A stretch of DNA of 64,000 bases from Inquilinus sp. Marseille-Q2685 (lineage in GTDB: Bacteria; Pseudomonadota; Alphaproteobacteria; DSM-16000; Inquilinaceae): contig NZ_CAKAKL010000002.1 of the NCBI RefSeq assembly GCF_916619195.1, positions 1,242,001 to 1,306,000 on the forward strand. The letters run 5' to 3'. Position numbers and translations under genes: made by a program. Positions 1 to 11,728 of this stretch are shown piece by piece. Each line of letters begins with the position of its first letter. The first letter of the stretch is position 1. Under the pieces are notes generated by a model, which saw nothing but the letters and a program-made list of their open reading frames with translations, was not told the DNA's origin and did no database searches.

Positions 1-1
1 C

Positions 2-916
2 CGCCGGCTCTGCGCCGAGGGCATGGTCGGAGAGGTGTGGGTGTCGGGCCCCTGCGTCGCGCAGGGATACTGGCGTCGTCCCGATGTCACGGCCCAGACC
101 TTCGGCGCGCGCTTGGCGGATGGGCGGGGGCCGCTCCTGCGGACGGGGGACCTCGGCGTCATTATCGACGACGAGCTCTACATCACCGGCCGTATCAAGG
201 AGGTCATGATCGTCCGCGGCCGGAACGTCTATCCGCAGGACATCGAGGCCACCGTGCAGCGCGCGCACGACGCGTTCAAGCCGGCGGGCGGAGCGGTGTT
301 CTCCATCGACCGCGAGGACGGCGAGGCGATCGTCGTGGTCCAGGAGATCGAGCGGTCCTGGCTGGCGACGGCGAACCGCGAGGAGCTGGTCGCCCGGATC
401 CGCGACGCCGTCTTCCAGGAGCACGAGCTGGCGGTGGCGGATGTGGTGCTGACCAAGCCCGAGACCGTGCCGAAGACGTCGGCCGGCAAGATCCAGCGCG
501 TGCTGTGCCGCGATCTCTACCAGCGCGGCGAGCTGGATCGGGCGATCCAGGGCCGATCGGTGAAGGCCGCGCCGATCGTCGTGAGGCCGGCAGACGCCGC
601 CGACGCTGCCGTGCCGGCACAAGCGGCGAGTACCGTTCCCGCATTGATCGCGCGGTGGGCGGCAAGCCACGGGTTGCAGATCCCCTCGGCCGGCCAGACC
701 TTCGCCGAGGCCGGCTTCGATTCCGTCAGCGCCGTCGAGCTGATCCATTTCCTCGAGACCGAGCTGGGGCTCGAGCTCGACCAGACCCTGCTGTGGACCT
801 GCACCACGATCGAAGCCCTGTCGCGCCACCTGGCCGCGCTGCGGGCCCCCGAGGCCCCGGCCGGAGCCAAGCCGTCCGCGCCGGCGCAGCCGATCGCGGA
901 CTCGGCCAACTGGTAG
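2..916 (+). CDS. Fatty-acyl-AMP ligase (FAAL), C-terminal part, with fused acyl carrier domain; 5' end outside window
   Basis: The frame is open from base 2, so this is the 3' part of a longer gene. The visible part has the adenylate-forming C-terminal fold: LRTGDLG near residue 54, then GRIKEVMIVRGRNVYPQDIE, which is typical of FadD32-like fatty-acyl-AMP ligases, and the TSAGKIQR lysine motif. A carrier domain follows, with the phosphopantetheine serine in GFDSVSAVEL (visible residue 241). Members of this family activate a fatty acid as acyl-AMP and pass it to a carrier protein. The stop lies 38 bases before the ATG of the polyketide synthase, so this enzyme probably loads that synthase. The N-terminal ATP-binding part cannot be seen. 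Confidence 0.85.
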   Translation, partial: RRLCAEGMVGEVWVSGPCVAQGYWRRPDVTAQTFGARLADGRGPLLRTGDLGVIIDDELYITGRIKEVMIVRGRNVYPQDIEATVQRAHDAFKPAGGAVFSIDREDGEAIVVVQEIERSWLATANREELVARIRDAVFQEHELAVADVVLTKPETVPKTSAGKIQRVLCRDLYQRGELDRAIQGRSVKAAPIVVRPADAADAAVPAQAASTVPALIARWAASHGLQIPSAGQTFAEAGFDSVSAVELIHFLETELGLELDQTLLWTCTTIEALSRHLAALRAPEAPAGAKPSAPAQPIADSANW

Positions 917-954
917 CGGGGCCCAAGGTGCAGGCTGAACTGGAAGCAAGGCCG

Positions 955-4818
<3,864 letters not shown>

Positions 4819-4835
4819 CGGGAGAGGACGGACGA

Positions 4836-6158
4836 ATGCAGAAGTTTCAGAATGTCGCGCCCCCTCACCTGGGATTTGGCGGACTCGACGCCGACCTGAC
4901 GGATGAGGAACGCGATCTTCAGCGGAAGATCCGGAGCTTCGCGCTCGGCGTGATGCGCCCCGCCGCCGCCAGGCTGGATCCGATGGCGGCGGCCGAAGTG
5001 ATTGCCCAGGACTCGCCTCTCTGGGAGTACCTGGCGCGCTTCGACGATCTCGGCATCAACCCGGCCTGGCTGGCGAAGCTCGGACCGCAGCGTCTCAAGC
5101 GCATGCTGCCGCTCGTGTTCGAGGAGCTGGCTTATGGCGACGCCGGGCTCGCCGTCGCGGCTTTCACCTCGAAGATGCCGGCGGCGATCGCCGCGACCAC
5201 CGGCGACCCGGAGCTGGTCGAGCGATTCAGCCCGCTGCGAGGCTGCTGGATCGCGATCCTGGCGGACAGGGGATCGGACGCCATCGACCATGCCGGGTTC
5301 GAGCTGGTGAAGGGCGCCCGGCAGTCGGAGGGCAGCCTGCGCGCGGTGGTGCAAGGGTCGGAGGTGATCCTGAACGGGGTGTCCTCCGACTGGATCTCCT
5401 GCGCTCCGATCGCGGAATGCGCCCTGGTCCATTGCCCCGCGGATTACGGCGGCGGGATCGCGAGGCCGGATGGCGGGGTGTCCGGCATCGCCATCCTGGT
5501 TCCGTTCGACCTGTCGGGGATCGAGCGAGGGCCGCCGGTCGAGAAGATCGGCCAGCGCACGCTGCCGACCGGCCACGTCCGGTTCACCGATGTCCGGGTC
5601 CCTGCCCGATACATCGTCCGCGGCCGGGACGAGTTCTATGCCTCGTTCGCCGGGACGCACACCTCCGGCGCCATGAACGTCGCCGCCATCGCCGGCGGCA
5701 TCGCCAAGGCGGCCTTCGACTCCGCCCTGCAATATGCCCGGTCGCGCGAACAGGGCGGGGCGAAGCTGATCGCGCATCAGCATGTGAGATGGCGGCTGTG
5801 GGAGATGTGGCGGAAGCTCGAGATCTGCCGCGCCTCCGTCCGTCGCGGCGTGGCCTACAACTTCTCCGAGCAGGGGCCGCATCTTCTCGCCTCCATCACC
5901 GCCAAGACGACGGCGACCCAGACCGCCTTCGAGCTGGCGATGGAGGCGATCCAGATCTTCGGCGCCAATGGGCTGTCGCGGGACTACATCGTCGAGCGGA
6001 TGCTGCGCGACATCACGGTCTGCCTGATTCAGGGAGGCGAGAACCATTCCCTTGGTCTTCAGGGCGGGAACTGGCTGCTGCATTCCCTGAACGCCGACGG
6101 GATCATTGAGCCGGCGATCGGGCAAGCAACCGCGGCGGTGGCGTCCCATGGTGGATGA
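4836..6158 (+). CDS. Acyl-CoA (or acyl-carrier) dehydrogenase family flavoprotein
   Basis: 440 residues in three-part acyl-CoA dehydrogenase layout: helical N domain, central beta domain and a C-terminal helical domain with SGAMNVAAIAGGIAKAAFD and ending in IFGANGLSRDYIVERMLRD. The family uses FAD to make an alpha-beta double bond in acyl thioesters. In FAAL/PKS operons such enzymes often act on carrier-bound acyl chains, and that is the likely role here (inferred from neighbours). ATG 4836 is chosen because GGAGAGGA lies 7 bases upstream; a GTG at 4815 overlapping the PKS stop is also in frame. This is the last gene of the biosynthetic operon visible here. Confidence 0.85.
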   Translation: MQKFQNVAPPHLGFGGLDADLTDEERDLQRKIRSFALGVMRPAAARLDPMAAAEVIAQDSPLWEYLARFDDLGINPAWLAKLGPQRLKRMLPLVFEELAYGDAGLAVAAFTSKMPAAIAATTGDPELVERFSPLRGCWIAILADRGSDAIDHAGFELVKGARQSEGSLRAVVQGSEVILNGVSSDWISCAPIAECALVHCPADYGGGIARPDGGVSGIAILVPFDLSGIERGPPVEKIGQRTLPTGHVRFTDVRVPARYIVRGRDEFYASFAGTHTSGAMNVAAIAGGIAKAAFDSALQYARSREQGGAKLIAHQHVRWRLWEMWRKLEICRASVRRGVAYNFSEQGPHLLASITAKTTATQTAFELAMEAIQIFGANGLSRDYIVERMLRDITVCLIQGGENHSLGLQGGNWLLHSLNADGIIEPAIGQATAAVASHGG

Positions 6159-6629
6159 AAATGAGAACTATGCCTTTGTCATCATGCCATGACGCCGCGC
6201 GCCGCTCCCGACATCGTCGCCATCAGCTCTCGTCGATGCCAAGAGCTGCGATCCGCGAGAGAGATCCGTGCTTCACCCGTGATCGCCCTTGAGTCCGCCT
6301 GGTCGGGAGCCTCGCAAACCGGCCGCACGAGAGGTATCCGTCGCATCGAGCTCGACGCCTTCGATCTCCGGCTGTCCGCCGGGAACCGGGATATGCCGCC
6401 GAAGAGCCCGCCCTCGACCCGGGGACATTCTGCGGCCGCTGATGCTTGCCCGGGAGAATCGGTCGATCGAGTAGGTCCCAGGTCCGATTTTGCAACAAAA
6501 TCGCCACAATATCAGCAGCCAGACCCAGCGGAATTCCTGACTCCGACTGCGATCCTATCTGGTGGCTTGCCAAAGGCGGCCGATCTGGCGACAAGTTGAG
6601 CAGCTTTCGATGCAGTCGGAGCCGTCGTC
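6159..6629 (+). other. 471-bp non-coding region upstream of vgrG copy 1
   Basis: I see no convincing gene in 6159-6529; the short ORFs on both strands have no recognisable protein. Around 6467-6495 there is patchy similarity to the sequence just after the second PAAR gene (18004-18038), including a shared tttttgcaac-like stretch, so this may be the worn end of an older cassette. The last 100 bases (6530-6629) are identical to 18070-18169 in front of vgrG copy 3 and contain the inverted repeat described separately. Confidence 0.5.
6541..6629 (+). promoter_or_regulatory. Leader with long-range stem that covers the vgrG ribosome binding site
   Basis: CTCCGACTGC at 6541-6550 is perfectly complementary to GCAGTCGGAG at 6612-6621. 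The second arm contains the only good Shine-Dalgarno (GGAG, 6618-6621), 8 bases before ATG 6630. A transcript folded this way would hide the ribosome binding site behind a 61-nt loop. The same leader occurs at 18081-18169. Whether RNA folds like this in the cell is inference. Confidence 0.45.
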
Positions 6630-7517
6630 ATGGGGGGTTACGATTACGTCGGTTCGTTGACGCAGGCCGGTCGGCTGCTGACGATCGACACGCCGCTGGG
6701 CCAGGATGTCCTGCTGCTGGAACGGATGCAGGGGCACGAAGCGCTGTGCGACCTGTTCGAGTTCCGGCTGCATGTGCGCTCGAAGCGCCAGGACATCACG
6801 CCGGACGAGATGGTCGGCCTGCCGCTGTCCTGGACCCTGGAGCTGCCCGGCGGCGCGCGGCGCAGCTGGTCCGGCGTGGTCGGCTCGATCGAGGCGGGGC
6901 ATGCGGTCGGCGACGGCATGCGCGCCTATACCGTCACCGCCAGGCCCTGGCTGTGGCTGTTCTCGCATACCTCCGACTGCCGCATCTTCCAGCATCAGAC
7001 GACGCAGCAGATCCTCGAGACCATCTTCGGCGAGGCCGGCATCCGCGACTATGACTTCGGCGCCGTCACCGGGCCGAAGGAGCCGCGCGGCTACTGCGTC
7101 CAGTACAACGAGACCGACCTGAACTTCGCCTTCCGGCTGCTGGAGGAGGAAGGGTGGTGCTGGTGGTTCCGCCACGAGGCCGGCCAGGACGGCAGCGCGG
7201 GCCGCCACGTGCTGGTCGTCGCCGACAGCCCGCGCGCCTTCGCCCCGGGCGAGGAGCCGCGGCTGCGCTACACCACGACCAATGTCGACCTGAACGACGT
7301 CACGGTCTGGACCCGGCGCTGGGCCTTCAAGCCGGGCGCGGTGGCGGAATCGGACTGGAACTTCGAGACGCCGCGGCAGGACCTGACGCGGGCGCAGCCG
7401 ACGGTCAACCCGATCAGGACGTCGAAGCCGTTCGAGATGTACCGCTGGGGCGGCCGGTTCCTGGAGAAGGGCCGGGCCGACCGACCACATCACCCGGCGG
7501 CGCATGGAGGTGCATGA
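6630..7517 (+). CDS. vgrG: VgrG copy 1, N-terminal (gp27-like) part, cut off by a 4-nt duplication
   Basis: 295 residues with the usual VgrG N-terminal start, including the GQDVLLLERMQGHEAL and FGEAGIRDYDF region, ending in FLEKGRAD before the frame is lost. VgrG trimers form the puncturing tip of the T6SS; the N-terminal half corresponds to phage gp27. The 4-mer CCGA is duplicated at 7477-7484. Removing one copy would join the reading frame smoothly to the ORF at 7504, giving ADHITRRRMEVHEA, as in intact VgrGs. As it stands the ORF ends after about 15 off-frame residues at TGA 7515-7517, overlapping the next ORF by 14 bases. GGAG 8 bases upstream supports the start. Confidence 0.8.
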   Translation: MGGYDYVGSLTQAGRLLTIDTPLGQDVLLLERMQGHEALCDLFEFRLHVRSKRQDITPDEMVGLPLSWTLELPGGARRSWSGVVGSIEAGHAVGDGMRAYTVTARPWLWLFSHTSDCRIFQHQTTQQILETIFGEAGIRDYDFGAVTGPKEPRGYCVQYNETDLNFAFRLLEEEGWCWWFRHEAGQDGSAGRHVLVVADSPRAFAPGEEPRLRYTTTNVDLNDVTVWTRRWAFKPGAVAESDWNFETPRQDLTRAQPTVNPIRTSKPFEMYRWGGRFLEKGRADRPHHPAAHGGA

Positions 7518-9162
7518 GGCGGCCTTCGACACGGTCGCGGCCGAGAGCGGCAACCGCCGCGTCGCCCCGGGCCAGGGCTTCACCCTCTACGGCCACCCGA
7601 TCGCGGCCGAGAACGGCGACTACACCGTGGTCTCGGTCGACCACGAGGCCAAGGACCCGACCTACGCCCCCGATGCGGCGACCGAAGGGCCGAGCTACGC
7701 CAACCGCTTCACCGCGATGCCGGCGAACAAGCCCTTCGTGCCGGAGCAGAAGACCCCGCATCCGAAGATCGAGGGGGTGCAGACCGCGACCGTGGTCGGC
7801 CCGCCGGGCGAGGAGATCTGGATCGACCAGTACGGCCGCATCCAGGTGGCCTTCCACTGGGACCGCTACGCCAGGCGCCGCGACAGCGACAGCTGCTGGA
7901 TCCAGGTCTGCCACGCCGTCTCCGGCCCCAATCACGGCCTGCAGGTCAAGCCGCGCATCGGCATGACCGCCTTCATCACCTATGTCGACGGCGACCCGGA
8001 CAAGCCGCTGTGCATCGGCACCGCGCCGAACCCGGACAACATGGTCTCCTATGCCTTCCCCGACAACAAGACGCGCTCGACCTGGCGCTCGCTGTCGCAC
8101 AAGGCCCAGGGCTATGTCGGCAACAACGAGATCTCGATGGAGGACGACGCCGGCCGGGAGAACCTGTTCCTCCACGCCCAGAAGGACCACACGGTCAAGG
8201 TCCGCCACAACCACGTCAAGCGGGTCGACAACGACAAGGTCGAGAGCATCGGCGCCAGCAAGGCGATCAACGTCGCTGCCAACCACAAGGAGGAGATCGG
8301 CGGCTCGATGAACCTGACCGTCGGCGGCGCCGGCGGCGGCGCCCTCGGCCTCCTGGCCAACGTCGCCGGGCTCGCCGGCTCCTCGGCCGGGCTGATCGCC
8401 CAGGCGACCTCGATCGCCGAGCGCGGCGGCGCCTTCAAGGGCGGCGACGCAGGCGGGAGCGGAAGTCAGCCGCCGCTGGCCATGAACATCCAGGCCCCCT
8501 CCTCCGCCGGGGGCGGCGGCTCGGGCGGAGGCGGCATCGCCGGGCTCGCCGGCAGCCTGGCCGCCCGCGCCCTGGCCGCGACCCCGGCGCTGATGCAGAG
8601 CTTCGCCGGCATGATCGGCGGCTCGGCGCTCGGCTTCCTCTCCGGTCCCGCCCTCGGCGCGCTGTCGGGGCTGGTGGCCGGCCCCAGCACGCGCCGGGAC
8701 GCCGGCGCCGCGCTGCAGGCCTCGGGCACCGGCCTCGGCGCCTCGGTCAACCAGCTGTTCTCCCTCCCCGGCATGATGAACACCGTGGTCGGCAGCTTCA
8801 AGTCCGACACCGTCGGCATCGCCCGCCACGAACAGGTCGGCGTCGCCAAGACCCTCAATGTCGGACAGGCCTATGTCGTCAAGGTCGGCACCGAGATGCG
8901 CACCAAGGTCGGGGAGACCGTGGACCTCTTCTCGGGCCAAAAGATCGTCCATCGGACCAAGCAGCACTTCACGGCGGCCCAGGAGAAGATTCTGCTATCG
9001 GCACCGGGCGGGTCGATCGAGATCAACGAGAGCGGCATCGTCATCAAGGGGCTGAAGGTGGAGATCAGAGGCAATTCGATCGACTTCTCCTCGGGCGGCC
9101 CGGGCAAGGGAACCGACCTGGCCTTCAGCGAGGAGTGTCCGGCCCAGAAGCCCAAGCCATGA
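7504..9162 (+). CDS. vgrG: VgrG copy 1, C-terminal (gp5-like OB and spike) part
   Basis: 552 residues: end of the gp27-like domain, the OB-fold core (GEEIWIDQYGRIQVAFHWDR, DSCWIQVCHAVSG) and a beta-prism. An unusual Gly/Ala-rich hydrophobic insert of about 140 residues (about 275-415) interrupts the prism. The tip tail is charged. The ATG at 7504 has no good ribosome binding site but lies inside the end of the upstream ORF, so coupled re-initiation is possible. The tail (about residue 460 on) is shared with copy 2 but not copy 3. The stop overlaps the DUF4123 start (ATGA). Confidence 0.85.
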   Translation: MEVHEAAFDTVAAESGNRRVAPGQGFTLYGHPIAAENGDYTVVSVDHEAKDPTYAPDAATEGPSYANRFTAMPANKPFVPEQKTPHPKIEGVQTATVVGPPGEEIWIDQYGRIQVAFHWDRYARRRDSDSCWIQVCHAVSGPNHGLQVKPRIGMTAFITYVDGDPDKPLCIGTAPNPDNMVSYAFPDNKTRSTWRSLSHKAQGYVGNNEISMEDDAGRENLFLHAQKDHTVKVRHNHVKRVDNDKVESIGASKAINVAANHKEEIGGSMNLTVGGAGGGALGLLANVAGLAGSSAGLIAQATSIAERGGAFKGGDAGGSGSQPPLAMNIQAPSSAGGGGSGGGGIAGLAGSLAARALAATPALMQSFAGMIGGSALGFLSGPALGALSGLVAGPSTRRDAGAALQASGTGLGASVNQLFSLPGMMNTVVGSFKSDTVGIARHEQVGVAKTLNVGQAYVVKVGTEMRTKVGETVDLFSGQKIVHRTKQHFTAAQEKILLSAPGGSIEINESGIVIKGLKVEIRGNSIDFSSGGPGKGTDLAFSEECPAQKPKP

Positions 9163-10199
9163 TGAAGCAGGCAGTTCTCGATTTCCTCGAAGCCGAGCGC
9201 GCCGCCGCCGGCGACGGGGCCAGGCTCCATGTCATCGCCGATTGCAGCCGCGACCGGAACATCCGGACGCTGCTGCAGGCCTTGGCCGAGGAGAGCGCGT
9301 GCCTGTACCAGGGCGAGGCGCTTGCGGAATACGGCGACGAAGCGCCCTGGCTGGCGACGGCCGGCCCGCATGCTGAGCTGTGGACCTGGCTGATCGAGGA
9401 AGGTCTGGGCAAGCGCTGGGGCGTGTTCATCGTCTCGACGCAACCCTTTCAGGCGCTGCGCTCTCATCTGCGGAAATTCGTCAAGATCCAGACCACCGAC
9501 GGCGCGTCGCTGTTCTTCCGTTTCTTCGATCCCCAGGTGCTCTCCGGCCAGATCCGCGTGTTCTCCAAGGAGCAGCGCGAGCGCTTCTACACCGGCATCG
9601 CGACCATCGGCTTCGAGATTGGGGACGAGGCCTTCCTGGCAGCCAGCCTGGTGCCCGATGGGCGCCTGCATTGGCGCAGCGTGACGGAACCCGGCGCCGA
9701 AGCGGCCATCGGCAAGGAGGGCTATGCCACCCTTCCCGCCGTCGATCTGGCGGGATCCGCGGCGCGGCCGGCCTTCGTGTTCACGCGCGAGCAGATGGAG
9801 TTGCCGGTCCTGATCAACCGGCCGCTGCTGATCGAGTATCTGATCGAATATCTGGAGGACGATTTCCGGGCTCGGATGAATCTCTATCCGAAGGGCTATC
9901 TGCACCTGATGATCGCCCACAGCGCCCAGCTGGCGATCGAGACCTTCAAGATCCATGACCTGGCGCATATCAAGCTTTTCGCCGGCCTGATGTGGCGCAT
10001 CGCTCCTGGCTTCCACAAGGAGCCGCGAATCAACGCCGTCCTGCGGCGGACGGATGTGCCGGCCCGAGACCGCTTCGACCGGATCCTGCAGCCGGACTTC
10101 GCCGACGCCTGGGCGCAGGCGACCGATCTGCGGGGGTTCCGGCACTGGCTTCCATTCGAGGAGGCTGGGTTCACGGACCAAGATTTCGATAAGGAATAG
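9159..10199 (+). CDS. DUF4123 effector-loading adaptor, cassette 1 (Tap/TEC-like)
   Basis: 346 residues. DUF4123 proteins are T6SS adaptor chaperones that dock a specific effector on its VgrG. Seen here: the N-terminal DUF4123 region with the FFRFFDPQVL motif, a helical C-terminal half, and position directly between vgrG and the toxin. The first about 90 residues are almost identical to the cassette 2 adaptor (14557-15585), after which the two diverge strongly. That fits an N-terminal VgrG-facing part and a variable effector-facing part (inference). The start ATG overlaps the vgrG stop. Confidence 0.85.
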   Translation: MMKQAVLDFLEAERAAAGDGARLHVIADCSRDRNIRTLLQALAEESACLYQGEALAEYGDEAPWLATAGPHAELWTWLIEEGLGKRWGVFIVSTQPFQALRSHLRKFVKIQTTDGASLFFRFFDPQVLSGQIRVFSKEQRERFYTGIATIGFEIGDEAFLAASLVPDGRLHWRSVTEPGAEAAIGKEGYATLPAVDLAGSAARPAFVFTREQMELPVLINRPLLIEYLIEYLEDDFRARMNLYPKGYLHLMIAHSAQLAIETFKIHDLAHIKLFAGLMWRIAPGFHKEPRINAVLRRTDVPARDRFDRILQPDFADAWAQATDLRGFRHWLPFEEAGFTDQDFDKE

Positions 10200-10204
10200 C
10201 CATC

Positions 10205-11137
10205 ATGGAGGAATTCCAGAAGAGTTTCAACAGTAACCTGTCCGCAGAACTCAAGAAGTTCGCTGCAGAGAATTGGAAGATTCTGCCGGATATTACAGGT
10301 CTTGTTGATCCGTCGCCTGCCTCCAACATCGCATCCGGCTTGATTGGCCTAGGGGGATTTGGGGTCGCCCTATGGAATCTCGATCTCGGTGGCATGGGCG
10401 AGTCGGCCATCGATGTCGCTGGCGCGGCAGCATCGTATATTCCGGGCGTCGACGTCGCGCATCTGATGCGGAAGCTGCACAATCTCGGCCCGGCCGGCGT
10501 CAGAGCTGCCAGGTTGGTGGAGAAGGTCGGCTCCAGCTTCGACAACATCGCCGACGGCCAGGCCCAGTTCATGGAGTACATGGGCAAGGACGCGATGATC
10601 AAGGCGCGTGCCGACGCCCTGAAGAAGGCCCAGGAAGAGGCCATGAAGGCCCGCAAGGGACATCCGAACTGCAAGGAATGCAGGGAGGATATGAAGGGCA
10701 AGATGCAGTTGCCGCAGAATGGCGGCACCTGGAAGGACGCGAACGGAAGACCGCTGAAGGAAGCCCCGGCGGACGGGTCGGGAACCTTCACCTTCGATCA
10801 GCCCCAACCGTTGCCCGACGGCATGAAGGGACCGGACGGGAAGACGACCGTCGACAGCATCAGCTTCAAAGGCGGCGAACCAGACTTCAGTGCCTATACC
10901 TATCCCGGCGGCCGCTACCAATTGGATTCGATGACAGGATCGACGAAGCAGGATAAGCCCGCATTGGATGCGTTGATGAGAAGCAATGGCGCAGAGCCTC
11001 CGAATCCTCGAAATTGGGTCGCTCATCATTTCAATGATGGTTCCGTGGGCTATGTTCCCAAGTCGATCCACGACAGAGCGCTCGGCGGCGCCAGCCATAC
11101 CGGAGGTAATTCTCTGCTCAATTCTCCGGTGTTTTAG
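10205..11137 (+). CDS. T6SS effector 1, HNH/Endo VII-type nuclease toxin
   Basis: 310 residues, no signal peptide. Residues about 45-95 are Gly/Ala-rich and hydrophobic, as in toxin translocation regions. A Cys pair follows (NCKEC, about residues 157-161). The C terminus has V-A-H-H (His274, His275), then GYVPKSIHD (His289) and SHTGGN (His298). This is the spacing of HNH/Endo VII toxins of the WHH/LHH type, which cleave DNA, with Ala in place of the Trp/Leu before HH. It is preceded by a DUF4123 adaptor and followed 9 bases later by a SUKH immunity gene. DNase activity is inferred from the motif. Effector 2 (15582-16451) is a divergent paralogue. Confidence 0.75.
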   Translation: MEEFQKSFNSNLSAELKKFAAENWKILPDITGLVDPSPASNIASGLIGLGGFGVALWNLDLGGMGESAIDVAGAAASYIPGVDVAHLMRKLHNLGPAGVRAARLVEKVGSSFDNIADGQAQFMEYMGKDAMIKARADALKKAQEEAMKARKGHPNCKECREDMKGKMQLPQNGGTWKDANGRPLKEAPADGSGTFTFDQPQPLPDGMKGPDGKTTVDSISFKGGEPDFSAYTYPGGRYQLDSMTGSTKQDKPALDALMRSNGAEPPNPRNWVAHHFNDGSVGYVPKSIHDRALGGASHTGGNSLLNSPVF

Positions 11138-11146
11138 GAGGAGCCA

Positions 11147-11728
11147 ATGACTTTCGATCTGAATGTCGTCAACCCACGGTTGGTCGAGGTGTGGGAGCGC
11201 ACGCGCACGCAGCGACCGGAATATGTTCGGATAAACACCACACCCCTGGAGGAAATAGAAAAGGATTGCAACAATAAATTTCCAGAAGATTATTGGAGCT
11301 TTATGAACCAATATGGATCCATATCTCTAGATTTGGGAAATGTAAATTCATGCATAGTTCAATATTCTATAGGCGGATCCATCCGAAAAGATTGGCAGTG
11401 GATCTACGGGATAGCAGACAGTGATTTTGTTTTAGAGTATTATACGAAATTATCACGACCCCATATACATTATGCGGATCTAGGACCAATGATTCCGCCA
11501 AAAACTGTTCCTATCGGATACACTGCAGACGGAGATGAATTTTACCTCATGGATCTGTCCGACGAAAAATACGGCAGGATCTGGCACAAGGGGGAAGGTA
11601 CCCGCGCCACCTGGGGCACCGAGGGCAACACGATCCTGGGCTTCGTCGCGCCGAGCTTCACGGAATTCGTCGCCGGGCTGATGACCAAGGACGAGGCCGA
11701 GCGCAAGCTCGCCCAGGAAGGCCGGTGA
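11147..11728 (+). CDS. SUKH (SMI1/KNR4) family immunity protein 1
   Basis: 193 residues. FPEDYWSFMNQYGSISLDLG in the first third and a late aromatic/acidic region are typical of SUKH immunity proteins, which bind and block nuclease toxins. AGGAGG ends 6 bases before the ATG. Bases about 11215-11560 are clearly AT-richer than the flanks, whereas the last about 50 codons return to high GC and resemble the end of immunity 2 (ATWGTE, SFTEF, AG). The gene therefore looks like an imported variable part joined to a resident 3' end. Its partner should be the toxin just upstream. Confidence 0.75.
   Translation: MTFDLNVVNPRLVEVWERTRTQRPEYVRINTTPLEEIEKDCNNKFPEDYWSFMNQYGSISLDLGNVNSCIVQYSIGGSIRKDWQWIYGIADSDFVLEYYTKLSRPHIHYADLGPMIPPKTVPIGYTADGDEFYLMDLSDEKYGRIWHKGEGTRATWGTEGNTILGFVAPSFTEFVAGLMTKDEAERKLAQEGR

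Noticed and set aside
6467-6495. Sigma-54-like element (GG ... TTTTGC) before vgrG copies 1 and 3
   Set aside because: The distance between GG and GC is 9 bases instead of the strict 10, and both copies share the wrong spacing.
6223-6594. Minus-strand frame of 123 codons upstream of vgrG copy 1, and overlapping plus-strand frames
   Set aside because: No recognisable motifs, no good ribosome site, and composition like random translation of GC-rich DNA.
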